Part shown: positions 55,010 through 64,000 of the stretch, piece by piece
How positions within the stretch are numbered: position 1 is the first letter of the stretch
How the letters are laid out: every line of letters starts with the position of its first letter
Origin: Argyresthia goedartella
Lineage: Eukaryota > Arthropoda > Insecta > Lepidoptera > Argyresthiidae
Assembly: GCA_949825045.1 (NCBI GenBank)
Contig: OX463807.1
Span: 34,244,749 to 34,308,748, forward strand
Length of the DNA: 64,000 bases
Reading direction: 5' to 3'
Made by a program: the position numbers and the translations under genes
Notes under the pieces: model-generated
Database searches by the model: none
What the model was told of the DNA's origin: nothing
Seen by the model: only the letters and a program-made list of their open reading frames with translations

Positions 55010-55213
55010 TCGTAAAATACTTTTGTATTTATTTAGTCCTTCATATTATTTTAGTCCTTTCTTCTTCTTTTAGCGGAACTTTACCTTGCAGTACGCAAGT
55101 AATACACAAATACAATTTATTTCACCCTCATCACATGCTTTTAGTAATATTTTTCTGAATTTTGGTTTTAGTAAATGCAAAGCTCTTAAAAGAAATTCAT
55201 GTGTGCTCACTCT
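55010..55213 (-). pseudogene. Small Polinton/adintovirus-type ORF with KPKxRK motif
   Basis: The minus strand reads HEFLLRALHLLKPKFRKILL, KACDEGEINCI and then CVLQGKVPLKEEERTKII after a frame change. A small protein with L-KPKxRK, an acidic turn and a CxxxLxGxVPL motif recurs in Polinton-like and adintovirus-like elements; its role is not known to me. Its place between polymerase B and integrase on the same strand supports one Polinton relic. Confidence 0.5.
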
Positions 55214-55214
55214 A

Positions 55215-55690
55215 CGGTTTTGTGAAACTTTTGACTGCAAGTTTCATGAGAATACCCATAAAAGCTCCTGTATGTCGTGGTAAATATACTTCTCAGGTGA
55301 GATAATATTGTTCTCACATATATAACAAATAGTTTCCTTGTTTATTTTTTCACTGTCTGCATCAGTCAGGGGAAGAAGACTTTTTTAAAAAATTGTCTTT
55401 TTTCATATGCCTAGAATCTTTTTGTAAGTGACTCATAAAAGTTTGTGCACAATTTTCACCACTGTATGCTATATTTTGAATGTTTATCATCATACGAACA
55501 TTTTATACAATAGCCAAATCTGTACTGTACACGTCATGTCTTTGAACGTTACCGGTGGATGATTTGTTTGGGTTATTAGCACATTGTCATGTCTCAATAG
55601 GTTTCAGAAATGACTTAAAATCTGCATTTATAACAAACGGGACTTCATGTTTCTTTCAAAAACATTTTTAATGTAATTTATCTATATATT
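55215..55690 (-). pseudogene. Polinton/Maverick DNA polymerase B, exonuclease start (broken)
   Basis: Protein-primed polymerase B copies Polinton DNA. The minus strand gives HEVPFVINADFKSFLKPIET, which is the Exo I motif (normally YADFESFL; the Glu is Lys here). It then gives NVQRHDVYSTDLAIV, SGENCAQTFMSHLQKDSRHM, FFPLTDADSEKINKETICYI with CxxC, and a GYSHETCSQKF piece that aligns with the H-x-TG-x-RG-x-AHxxCN zinc-like region. The polymerase palm is absent. There are multiple stops and frame changes. Homology to pPolB is clear from the motif order. Confidence 0.7.
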
Positions 55691-55762
55691 GAAATATTTT
55701 GGTTTTTTTTTCCAGAAAAAGGCCAGAGAGTTCTGACACATCTAGAACCGGTTGTGTCAGAA

Positions 55763-56392
55763 CTGTCAAATCCCTGCTACTAGAGACAGTCATCAGTATG
55801 GGTCTTTTCAGAAGGTCAGTTACCGACAAAATTGCAAAGACCTAGGTAACGTTGGTAAAAAAATGGTGACTAGTTTTTTTCCCGCAGCTGGCATTTGTCG
55901 ACATCAATATTGGAAAATCATAGATCTGTTAACTCGGAATGGTATACAACAGTAGCATTGCCGAAAGTTTCCCAAGCTCTGCGAGAGAGGAGATCAAATA
56001 CTAACTACGGAAATTCCTGCTGCATCACGACAACGCTTCGTCACATACATCCCTAAGAACAAAGGCGTTTCTTGAGGAATCCTGTATTGAAACCTAGCTC
56101 CACCCACCGTATAGTCCTGATTTAGCTCCCTGTGATTTCTTTTTGTTCCCGACAATCAAGGAATAAATAAAAGGGATTTTTTTTCGTGTGCCGAAGAGAC
56201 CGCGGCCGCCTACGAAGTCGCGATTTCGGACATATCGTTTCAAGACTGGCAAAAGTGTTTTAATAGTTGGTTTAGGTGAATGGAACTTTGCAAAGAGAAT
56301 GAAGGAGAGTATTTCGAAAAAATGTAAAATAAATATAACTAATATGTTGCATAGTTTTTCTTGTCTCAAAACTTATCGAGTTCCCTACGTAT
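55763..56392 (+). mobile_element. mariner relic, 5' end missing
   Basis: The plus strand holds the catalytic half of a second mariner subfamily. RQSSVWVF and KKMVTSFF come first, then an HDNASSHTSLRTKAFLEE segment followed by HPPYSPDLAPCDFFLFPTIK, so the second and third catalytic Asp are present at DD34D spacing. YEVAISDISFQDWQKCFNSW and EGEYFEKM close it near 56330. CTCAAAACTTATCGAGTTCC then ACGTA looks like the 3' terminal repeat. At least five frame changes or stops are seen, and the DNA-binding half is missing. It differs from the element at 21.96 kb, so two mariner lineages were active. Confidence 0.8.
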
Positions 56393-57769
56393 AACCAATT
56401 ATCAACATAAGGCATTGAGGCATACACAGACTTTTTTCAATCCGTCTGTTTAGCACCTAATTCAAATTCAAAATTTAACTTTAAATCTGTTATTACTGTA
56501 GATATTTGCATGAATATGGCTGTATATATTCATATATTTAATTGAGGCTGTTAAAATTTCGACACCTACTTCATACTTATTTACCTTAGTCGGCAGTGGC
56601 GCCCTCATTGCATTGATTTTGCTATGAATTGGTGTTCGTGAATGAGGAAAATGAAGCCTTATTGTGTATTCCTAGTAGAATGAAAAAATTGACTACTCAG
56701 AACTCGATTATTTGAGTTGCTGACTTTTATTGTGATTTTGCTTGTGTATGCGATTGCGATTGTGTTCTGTAGCCTTATTATATGATTCTGATATTATTTA
56801 ATCGCACTGAAAGATAATACGAAAAAATAAAAGGAATGCAGCGTTAATTACTTCCACATAAGAAATAAAAGAGAGTGCAAACAACGCGCTGGACCCAAAC
56901 TGAAATAACGTAGCGCCAAACCACAAAAAAATTGTTTACGAATAAATCACGCTATTTTGTCAAAAAAAAATTCAAGGAGAGTTAACAAGTAAATAATATC
57001 CACATTTTTAATACAATTTCGCAATGAAGTTAGTTAGGATTACAGAATTACTGGAAAAAATAAAACAATTTAGAGGTGTTTTCGTAATTAAATTCTATCA
57101 AGTAAATTTCACCCAATCGCGTTTTCCTTCAGTTAGAATCATAATAAAATACTCAATAAACGTTAAATCAAAAATTAAAATTTGTAAATTACTTTATAGT
57201 GGAGTAAATGGATTCCAAAAAAACCCCATTTTTTATATCAAAAATGTTAAACATGCTGCGAATTCGTTTACAAAAAGCATTTAAATAGTTTATGTTTATC
57301 ATAATCAATACATTTGTTTAGAATAGCATGAAATGCTCAAGGTATGTTAGATGCGTTAGACAGCCTGATAAACATTGTATAAAATTACACGTTATGCTAG
57401 ATTGCACTCAACAATACAATGTTATGTAAATTTACTGAATAAAATCATAGAGAGTCTATGGTAAAATGTATTTAAAGATTCCAAAAATCAAATCAATCAG
57501 ACAGAACGATTATTGGCATTACTTGGAGGCAAAGAGTTTCATTCATCTGAGGTTAGGTTCAAAAACACGTCACGTCATACATAATTCAAATACTCTTGAC
57601 ACTGGAAAAATTAAACCCAAATGAGGTTAAGTTGCCTCCTCATATTATGAGAAGAAGTAAATAAAATAACGACTTTGACAGATAGACCAGCCTCCAACTA
57701 CATCAGCGCCATCTGCAAGGGGCTTTTCAGATTAAGTGCCTTTTGCACGAGCTGCCTTTATTATGACTG
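56393..57769. other. AT-rich, no recognised gene
   Basis: 56820-56930 shares segments with 42780-42870. The open stretch 57024-57284 is Lys/Ile/Asn-rich with no domain. Nothing else is identified. Confidence 0.35.
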
Positions 57770-58272
57770 GGGTGCGTTCGAGATCGGTTAAAAATTAGTC
57801 TGAGTGATGCGAAAATTACCCCAGAGCGTTCGGAAACAACCCGAGTGAAACCGAATTGCGTTTGCGCACGGCTACGTACGGCTCAGATAAAGTAATTTTC
57901 GCACCGACAAGTGCGATTTCTCTCCCTGGTTTGGCGTCGTTAAAAATTACCTGACAGATGTCAAACTGTGCTTGGCGGGTTTATTAAATCTTTTCGTGCT
58001 GTTTGTTTGATATTTTGCTTGGTTTTGTTTTCTAGTACAGGCGTGGGAAGTGTGTGACTGGAAGTGGACGATGATTACACTTAAAACATTATTTTAATAA
58101 GTATGTGTTAACAATAATGTGAATAAACTTATATTACTGATTTCAGATGCAGGATCTTCCAACGCCTTCTTCTTTAGTTGGTTTGACATTGACAACTTAT
58201 CTCTCTTTCTGTCATTATCTCCATCTCTTTTCTTTCTCCGAGTGAATTTTCACTCGGTCACCGAACGCACCC
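57770..58272. mobile_element. Foldback element with GGGTGCGTTCG ends
   Basis: 57770-57780 and 58262-58272 are inverted (GGGTGCGTTCG), with weaker pairing inside (GATCGG / GGTCACCG; GAGTGAATTTTCACTC near the right end). No transposase. Superfamily not assigned. Confidence 0.5.
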
Positions 58273-58830
58273 TTGGTTATTTTTGCGTTTGCGACTCGCG
58301 TTCCGATTGGTTGATTTTCAGAAATACCATTATATCAGAAATACACAATAAGACCACTCGGCCTTTTTCGGCCAAGACCCCTACCTCTCAATTTTTTTCA
58401 AGCCTTGCTAATGTGCGTGTCGCATTCTCATAATCACAACATTCAGTGACAAATCCTCCAAAAAACACGTCCCATTCTCCGCCCATCAGCAATAAGGTCT
58501 CGACCCCAACGTGTTTTATAATTATCATTTAAATCGTCCACGCCGCGTTACGAGTTGACACTTGACAAATGTAATGGCTATAGGGAGCCGCCTGACGATG
58601 GGTTAAGAATTTTTATAGTGCCATATCTACTGTTTTATTATTGCTCGACCGTCTTGTTACGTTTGTGTGTTCCATCGTCATACTTGTCAGCATTCTAATG
58701 GGATCCCTAAATTATAGAATGCACAGCTGAAAACTCAGTTTGACTGACACTCAAAAACAGTGTTACCATCGTATCTCGTTAAACTAAATGTTATAGGTGA
58801 TTTCTCTCTCACTATTGTGATTATGTTATA
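58273..58830. other. No recognised gene
   Basis: Short open frames only; no repeat ends or tails identified. Confidence 0.3.
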
Positions 58831-59230
58831 TTGCACGCTGCGCTGGTCCGTGCGGTGTGCGTGCTATACGTGCCTGAAAACTACCTACACGCGCGCAGAC
58901 ACCAGCTGCTAGCGGGCGGCACGCACCGCACGGTGGCGCGCCGGCAGTCTCCGCTGGTGCGGGCGCGGGACAGGCTCAGTGCAACAGCGCAACAGTTGGC
59001 TGCAGAACCATGGAATGATCTGTTTCGTGATGTATGGAAGGATGTAGTGCGAGAATGTAGCAGGTTATGTGATATGAATACAGGATTGTGTTGTCCCGTA
59101 TTATTGAATGGAACTGAATCACTAATTATTTTAAATTATTGTAATTGAATTGTATCTTATAAATATTTCGTGTATATTTGTGTCGATCCGGCATTTGCTG
59201 TAATGGAACAAATACATAAATAAATATATA
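58831..59230 (+). pseudogene. LINE ORF2 C-terminus and 3' tail
   Basis: The frame to 59148 encodes a C-terminal domain: YVPENYLHARRHQLLAGGTH, RRQSPLVRARDRL, then LAAEPWNDLFRDVWKDVVRE. The RR...HRT...SPLVRA...DLF pattern is the usual end of CR1/L2-like ORF2. Unlike the surrounding DNA it is GC-rich. The 3' part is AT-rich and ends ACATAAATAAATATA near 59230. The fragment at 12463-12868 is the same family. No RT motifs are present. Confidence 0.6.
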
Positions 59231-60067
59231 TTTTATGAATAATCGGGGTTAAAAATGGCAGCCATCTTGATTTCTAACTTGACTCGCACGTAGTCTGACC
59301 GTAGCAGAACTGTACTTACTACACTTAAAGTAGCCATGTTTTTTCCCATAAAACTTTATGACTATGTAAGTGTTGTCAGTAATTTCAGGTTTTTTCGTCG
59401 ATTGCTTTCGAGTCGTAGCGAGCGCATGTATTTTTATTGGTTTGCTTTAGTGATTGAATCAAGTAGTTTTCTTTATTCATCACATTTTTTACTGATACCC
59501 CACATTCTAGTGTAATGGTTATTGGCAATTGTTAGGTTTAAAATGCTGCCTTTTAAATATGAACTACGGCAACCACATATTTATCGTCACGTCTTTCCCC
59601 TTACGGTATGGAAGAGGCGCAGTTGTTGCACATTTTGCTTGACACGAGGCTAGTCCATCGCCGTAGCTGTGGATAACAACGCCGCACATAGAAATACTTA
59701 TATGTATATCACAAACTATCACAAGTAAAATCAAAACTAAAAAAAAATACGTAATAAAAAGTGCTACTGTACCCTAAATATAGGAATATAGAAAGGAAAC
59801 CAAATACCCCAATAAAAATGCCGAAAACAGTTATATTCAAATAAAGGTTCCTGTTTAATACTAATGATACGTACGTAAGTGACTTATCAATTCTGGAGAT
59901 CTTAACAGAGTGGCCTTTCACACTTGCTGTAGGAACCGGTATGATAAAACAGTATTCTCTCTCGTAGAGTACGACCCGAGGAAGAAGGTGTTTTAATTCT
60001 AAAATATCATGCCTACGTTGTCCTGTCTTGCCGGTAGGAATCTTCTTTTTGGAAAAAAAATCGTCTA
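59231..60067. other. No recognised gene
   Basis: Mixed sequence with no ORF, tail or inverted repeat that I can place. Confidence 0.35.
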
Positions 60068-60076
60068 TTTATAAAA

Positions 60077-60342
60077 GGGAAATATTAAACTGCCCATAAA
60101 AATACTGATTTGCACAGCAATATCAGGGCAATATGCTGCGGTAGCTTAGGTGAAGGGTAAAGGGAGTGAGCAAAGCGAAGCTCCGTTTATCCTTCGTGTT
60201 AGGTTGAACGTGCAAGAACAACAAAAAATACTTGAAACATAAACTTGAGTACACATAAAATATTTAAAACATAAATAGTATTTTTGATGATGATTTTTTG
60301 CTGTGCAAATCAGTATTATTGATGTGCGATTAATTTCTAGCC
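60077..60342 (-). mobile_element. Miniature element family A, complete, perfect 9-bp TSD (TTTATAAAA)
   Basis: TTTATAAAA occurs at 60068-60076 and 60343-60351. The ends GGGAAATATTAAACTGC and GGCTAGAAATTAATCGCA (inverse at the right) share a terminal repeat of about 45 nt. The core hairpin AAAGGGAGTGAGC ... GCTCCGTTT is present. This is the best preserved A copy. Confidence 0.88.
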
Positions 60343-60428
60343 TTTATAAAATTATCTAGCTACTTATGCTATTGTTCCAAACACATTTAATATTTTGGTA
60401 AAATCTTATTCCACTAAACACATTTTTA

Positions 60429-60964
60429 TGTAAAATGTTGCCAAGACGAGACCATATGGCTCGTATTGTCAAAAAGTTATCAGATCTCATCTAGAGCCAA
60501 GCTTCTTACTCCACACGCCCTAACTCTACAAGCCCCTAACTTCACAAATTTTCACAAACCTTAGTCAAAATATGTGGCACATGGGGGTCAGAAGAAAAAA
60601 AAACACTGTTCTTGTAGAAACGAGTGCAGTTCTTGTAGGTGAGAAGAAACAAATCTATTTAATTTTTACAACAATCATTTTTTTAATAACCTATTCACTC
60701 ATTTTTCAATCATATAATCTCTTCTTATTTCAACGAGATTTGTTCATTAAATTCGTTCTTGTAGCAACGAGTATAGTTCTTGTAGGTATGAACAAATCTA
60801 TTACATTTTTACAGAATTATTTTTTACTATAAGAACGATTGTATAACAGAAAAGTAATGAATAGTAAAAAAAAACGCCGGCAAGCCGCATATTTTGACTA
60901 AGGTGTAGAATTTGTGAAGTAAGGGCTTGTAGAGTTAGGGCGTAAGTCTTGGCAACATTTTACA
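60429..60964. mobile_element. Large asymmetric foldback element
   Basis: Outer arms 60429-60447 and 60946-60964 are perfect (TGTAAAATGTTGCCAAGAC). Inner arms (about 60495-60575 and 60886-60941; GCCCTAACTCTACAAGCC) also pair. The left side carries about 45 extra bases between outer and inner arms. The loop has a direct repeat of GTTCTTGTAG-AACGAGT (60608 and 60758). Confidence 0.75.
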
Positions 60965-62284
60965 TTTTTTTGTTTGAAGGCGCGTCAAAATTTAGATGAG
61001 AAACATGACAGATACACATTTTTTATTTTTTTTATTTATTTGGGATAAAAAACAGCCACACAATATATGTTAATATAAGTAAATGCTTAAAATATGCCCA
61101 TTATAAAGGCGCAATAAAGTTTCAAGCGGAAATAGACGATCTTATAAATATATTGAGAGATTTATAATATCTGAAAACTTTATACAGGGTTTAACATAAA
61201 GGTGTATTCATATTTTAAGGAGTTGTTAGGGACATCATTCTGATAAACTTCCACTATGAAACCGATTTAATCAGAGTATATTTTCATACGTTTTGGGCCA
61301 AAGTTTTGTTTTGTATGGAGAAGTGAAAAATAAAGTTGCTCTGATCAATTCACTTTCATAATGAAAGTTGTCCAGAACGATGTCCATAATCACCGATTAA
61401 AATATGACTACTTTTCTGTTATTTTCTGTTTAGAACCACTATTATAATAAATAAGGGTTTATACAGACGTAACCTGAGAAATTTGCACCAAAATCTGATA
61501 TATTAAGATGTTATAGCGCTCTATAATTCTCTAATAAGACATATGCTCTTTAATATCTAAGCTCGTCTTAGACCTAAAATGTTGGTCCGGTGATAGGTTA
61601 CTCTTTTATAATCACAGAAAAAACAGATAAACATCATTATCTATTCTGACTCTAACGTTACAGGGTATAATAGGTAGAATACATTCATTTATATAAATAA
61701 CTGTCTTGAATGTTGTCGATACCGGCTACCAGTCACAGCTTTAAGCTTGTTTTATGTTCGGTCTAAAGATCGTGATAATTTACAGATTTATGTATGAGAT
61801 GGGGAGTTGCCACTTGATATGTTGTGCAAAGAGCACAGAGTTAATGTAGATAGACTACGAGTAGATACATATGTCACTTATTTTAAGCTTTAACGAAGTT
61901 GTATCTGTGTTACTCCTTCTGTTACTTGTTCTAGGTGTTAGTTCATAGCCTTGGCCACTTGTTGGACACGTTGGTACTTTCCTCCGTCTCACTCACTCGC
62001 TAGGTAACTACTATCGTTGTCTCGCTCGTACATATCGACACGTCGTCTGAAATTGCGGTCGGCTAGTGGCACGTCATGTCGTGCCATGCCATGCCACGTC
62101 CATAGGAGCCGTGCCTGTCCACCTCCGCGACGACATGACGTGCCACTTCTATGCCTTGTTTCTGCCACGTCATTTATCAGATGGGTGGCCGATGTAAATC
62201 TCTAGAGTGGTGGCTGGCTCTCTGCCACCCAAAAAAATGTATCGTTTTAGCAACCCACGTTTAGCGAACCTCTGTAAGAAGAGC
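60965..62284. other. No recognised gene; one inverted repeat
   Basis: GTTGCTCTGATCAATTC near 61332 is a shared short repeat. 62065-62082 and 62130-62147 form an 18-bp perfect inverted repeat (AGTGGCACGTCATGTCGT). No gene. Confidence 0.4.
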
Positions 62285-62455
62285 TCTATGGTGTTGTGGT
62301 CGATGCTGTGTTTCCCGAGCGAGAACAGCCGGGTTCGAATCTCGGCTGGGGAGAAAAATATCAATAAAACCCCGGATCTTGGATGTTTATATGTATGTGA
62401 CGTCGCTGTTTCTGGTGATTATAAGCGTGGGGCCTGACGCAATGTATATGCCTCT
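62285..62455 (+). mobile_element. tRNA-derived SINE, family S2
   Basis: B box in CCGGGTTCGAATCTCGG; body GGATCTTGGATGTTTATATG and GACGTCGCTGTT; end GGGGCCTGACGCAATGTATA. It is collinear with 63250-63440. Confidence 0.75.
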
Positions 62456-63249
62456 AGGAAAAAATAAAAAAATTGCTCTGTAGCTCTGCCAACTACCATT
62501 GGAAAAGTTATCATAATTACGTTTTTTAGTAGTAATCGCTACTTACCAAGTAACGGGGCAGTCCAAAAACTTCTGACAGACGAATTGGCCACCAACAGCG
62601 TGGTGGAGTATGGCTCAATAGTTCTCTAATCCCGGTAAAGTCCTGTTGTTATAAAGTCCTGGGGTTATCATTAGTTACCGTTTGTGTGTGTGTGTTGAAA
62701 AGACACTAAATAATAACAAAGAAATATAGGTATTAGAGTCACATCCAAGTAAAGCATTAGCCAAGAATACGAGGCATCTTTTATGACCATACTTCTTGAG
62801 TTTCCTCATTTCTTACGTTACTTTTCATAAATCAGCATAATCTTTGACACGGTTCAGTTGAAAAATTGCGTGTTAAGATCTTAGAATCGAAATAGACCCT
62901 GATGTATGGCCGTCTGATGAGCGTAAACACCGACTTAAACCCCGCTTTAAACCCTGATTTATTATTATATCCTGCCAGAGTATAGAGATTTCACTACATA
63001 TCGATGGTTTGAGTGTTTACTAAATTTGTCGACATTTGGTTGATCTTAATGTAGCTGCCAAGTAAAATATTACCCAAAACACCCTAAAAGGGACATCCCG
63101 TAATTTAAAAGCCATTTGATGTAAGTTTAAGTACTATATTGCCTCTATCTATTATATGAAATATTAAAAACAATGTTAAACCCATTTCTTTTATTATACG
63201 TACATTCGATTTGTCCCTATACAATATTTAAATACATATTTATATCACG

Positions 63250-63440
63250 AATTGTGTGGTGTTGCGGCTGAAACCGGGATTCCCGAACGAGAGATCCCTA
63301 GTTCGAATCCGGGTTGGCCAAGAATAAAATAAAATAATCCCCGAGGTCTTGGATGTTTATATGTTTGTGGACTCGCTGTTCACACTGTTCGCTGTTCGCT
63401 GTCACAGGGTATCCTAGTTTGTTACCAAAAAGCAATGTAT
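63250..63440 (+). mobile_element. tRNA-derived SINE, family S2
   Basis: A-box-like TGGTGTTGCGGCTG and B box AGTTCGAATCCGG at tRNA spacing, then GGTCTTGGATGTTTATATGT, GTGGACTCGCTGTT and CAGGGTATCCTAG. An extra GTTCGCTGTTCGCTGTC repeat lies near 63388. Confidence 0.75.
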
Positions 63441-63880
63441 GTGAATGTTATATTATAAAATCCTTTTCTACAGAGTTGCTGGATGAAAAAAAATATTTTC
63501 TAAGAAAATTCTCAGGTCATAAGGGCATCTCTTGATATGTCTGTTAAACTGCGGTCTTGATCAGCTATAAAATATGATTACATCTTTCTGTTTCACCTGT
63601 ATTATTATGGGGGAAGTGTGCATGTGCTTGCGCATAATTGCCGGCCACTAGTCCCTAATTGTGCGAGTCAGCGCTAATTTGTCGTTTTGTAATAGTCCTC
63701 AGTAATTTGCATTTTTAAGTGCTATTGAATTGTTTGCTTGTTTTATGGAAATGATCCGAGCTTTTCTCTGTACTTTACATGATTTACTTCACATACCACC
63801 TACAGACTATTTACCTAATTTACTGACTACCTCTGTGGCGCTGCGAATGTGGCTGCCACCATGCCTACCTACATGCTAAT

Positions 63881-64000
63881 AGTATATTTATTCTGCAGAA
63901 ACGGGCTGTTCGTGCAATTTATAGATTAGGGCCTAGAGTGTCACTGAGGGAAAAGTTTAAAGAAATCAATATTCTGACATTTGTGTCTCAATATATCTAT
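63881..64000 (+). pseudogene. LINE ORF2 fragment leaving the window
   Basis: The plus frame reads FILQKRAVRAIYRLGPRVS, then REKFKEINILTFVSQYIY to the last base. It aligns with the minus-strand LINE 32494-34196 (LQKRAVRAIYKMNNRD, then TVHSQYIYE), so it is the same family. The frame is open to the edge. It begins in the thumb/C-terminal region, so it is probably a 5'-truncated insert whose C-terminus and tail lie beyond the window. Confidence 0.75.

Noticed and set aside
11900..60342. Repeated core units as a CRISPR-like array
   Set aside because: Units are kilobases apart, in both orientations, with TIRs and target duplications; they are transposons, and the genome is eukaryotic.

Overview
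The window looks like repeat-dense, gene-poor DNA from an insect, most likely a moth or butterfly. I found no host gene that I would stand behind. Almost every coding signal is a piece of a transposable element, and nearly all are broken by stops, frameshifts, truncation or later insertions. The lepidopteran call is an inference. It rests on non-LTR ORF1 of the type related to baculovirus FP25-like proteins, many LINE 3' tails ending in short microsatellites, a TED/gypsy-like errantivirus, cecropia-like mariners, and a CCGTCCGTC-rich interspersed repeat that is very common in moth genomes.

Layout, left to right. 0-3.6 kb: a Ty1/copia RNase H tail and two C-terminal retroelement pieces that share an LPxRxGGLG signature; the second carries a restriction-like endonuclease domain. 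4.1-8.15 kb: the best-preserved element, a two-ORF non-LTR retrotransposon (PHD-like finger plus FP25-like ORF1; endonuclease plus reverse transcriptase ORF2) with a 24-bp palindrome inside the endonuclease. 9-15 kb: LINE tails, foldback elements and MULE-like miniature elements. 15.2-18.3 kb: a LINE relic on the minus strand split by a 1.75-kb non-autonomous LTR element with 220-bp LTRs and a 5-bp target duplication. 20.3-23.4 kb: a region framed by a 35-nt perfect inverted repeat and holding LINE relics and a full-length but dead mariner. 23.6-32 kb: reverse transcriptase scraps, tRNA-derived SINEs and a 259-bp tandem duplication. 32-35.7 kb: a duplicated repeat block, one copy of which was hit by a 2-kb LINE with a CGTAA target duplication. 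36-50.4 kb: miniature elements, RTE-like and restriction-like-endonuclease relics. 51-54 kb: the 3' part of an errantivirus (RNase H, integrase tail, env, LTR). 54.3-55.7 kb: a Polinton/Maverick relic (polymerase B, small KPKxRK ORF, integrase). 55.8-56.4 kb: a second mariner relic. 57-64 kb: foldback elements, a LINE tail, SINEs, and the start of another LINE fragment that leaves the window.

The most distinctive pattern is a pair of miniature families, called A and B here. They share one internal core, with a conserved AAAGGGGG...CCCCCTTT hairpin, but carry different terminal inverted repeats. Three copies show perfect 9-bp target-site duplications, which points to a MULE-type transposase acting in trans.

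The elements do not form pathways with each other. What links them is nesting order, which gives a relative history: the LINE relic at 15-18 kb is older than its LTR element; the 32-35 kb block existed before its LINE insertion; the repeat at 44 kb is older than its B element; the reverse transcriptase fragment at 23.6 kb is older than its SINE.
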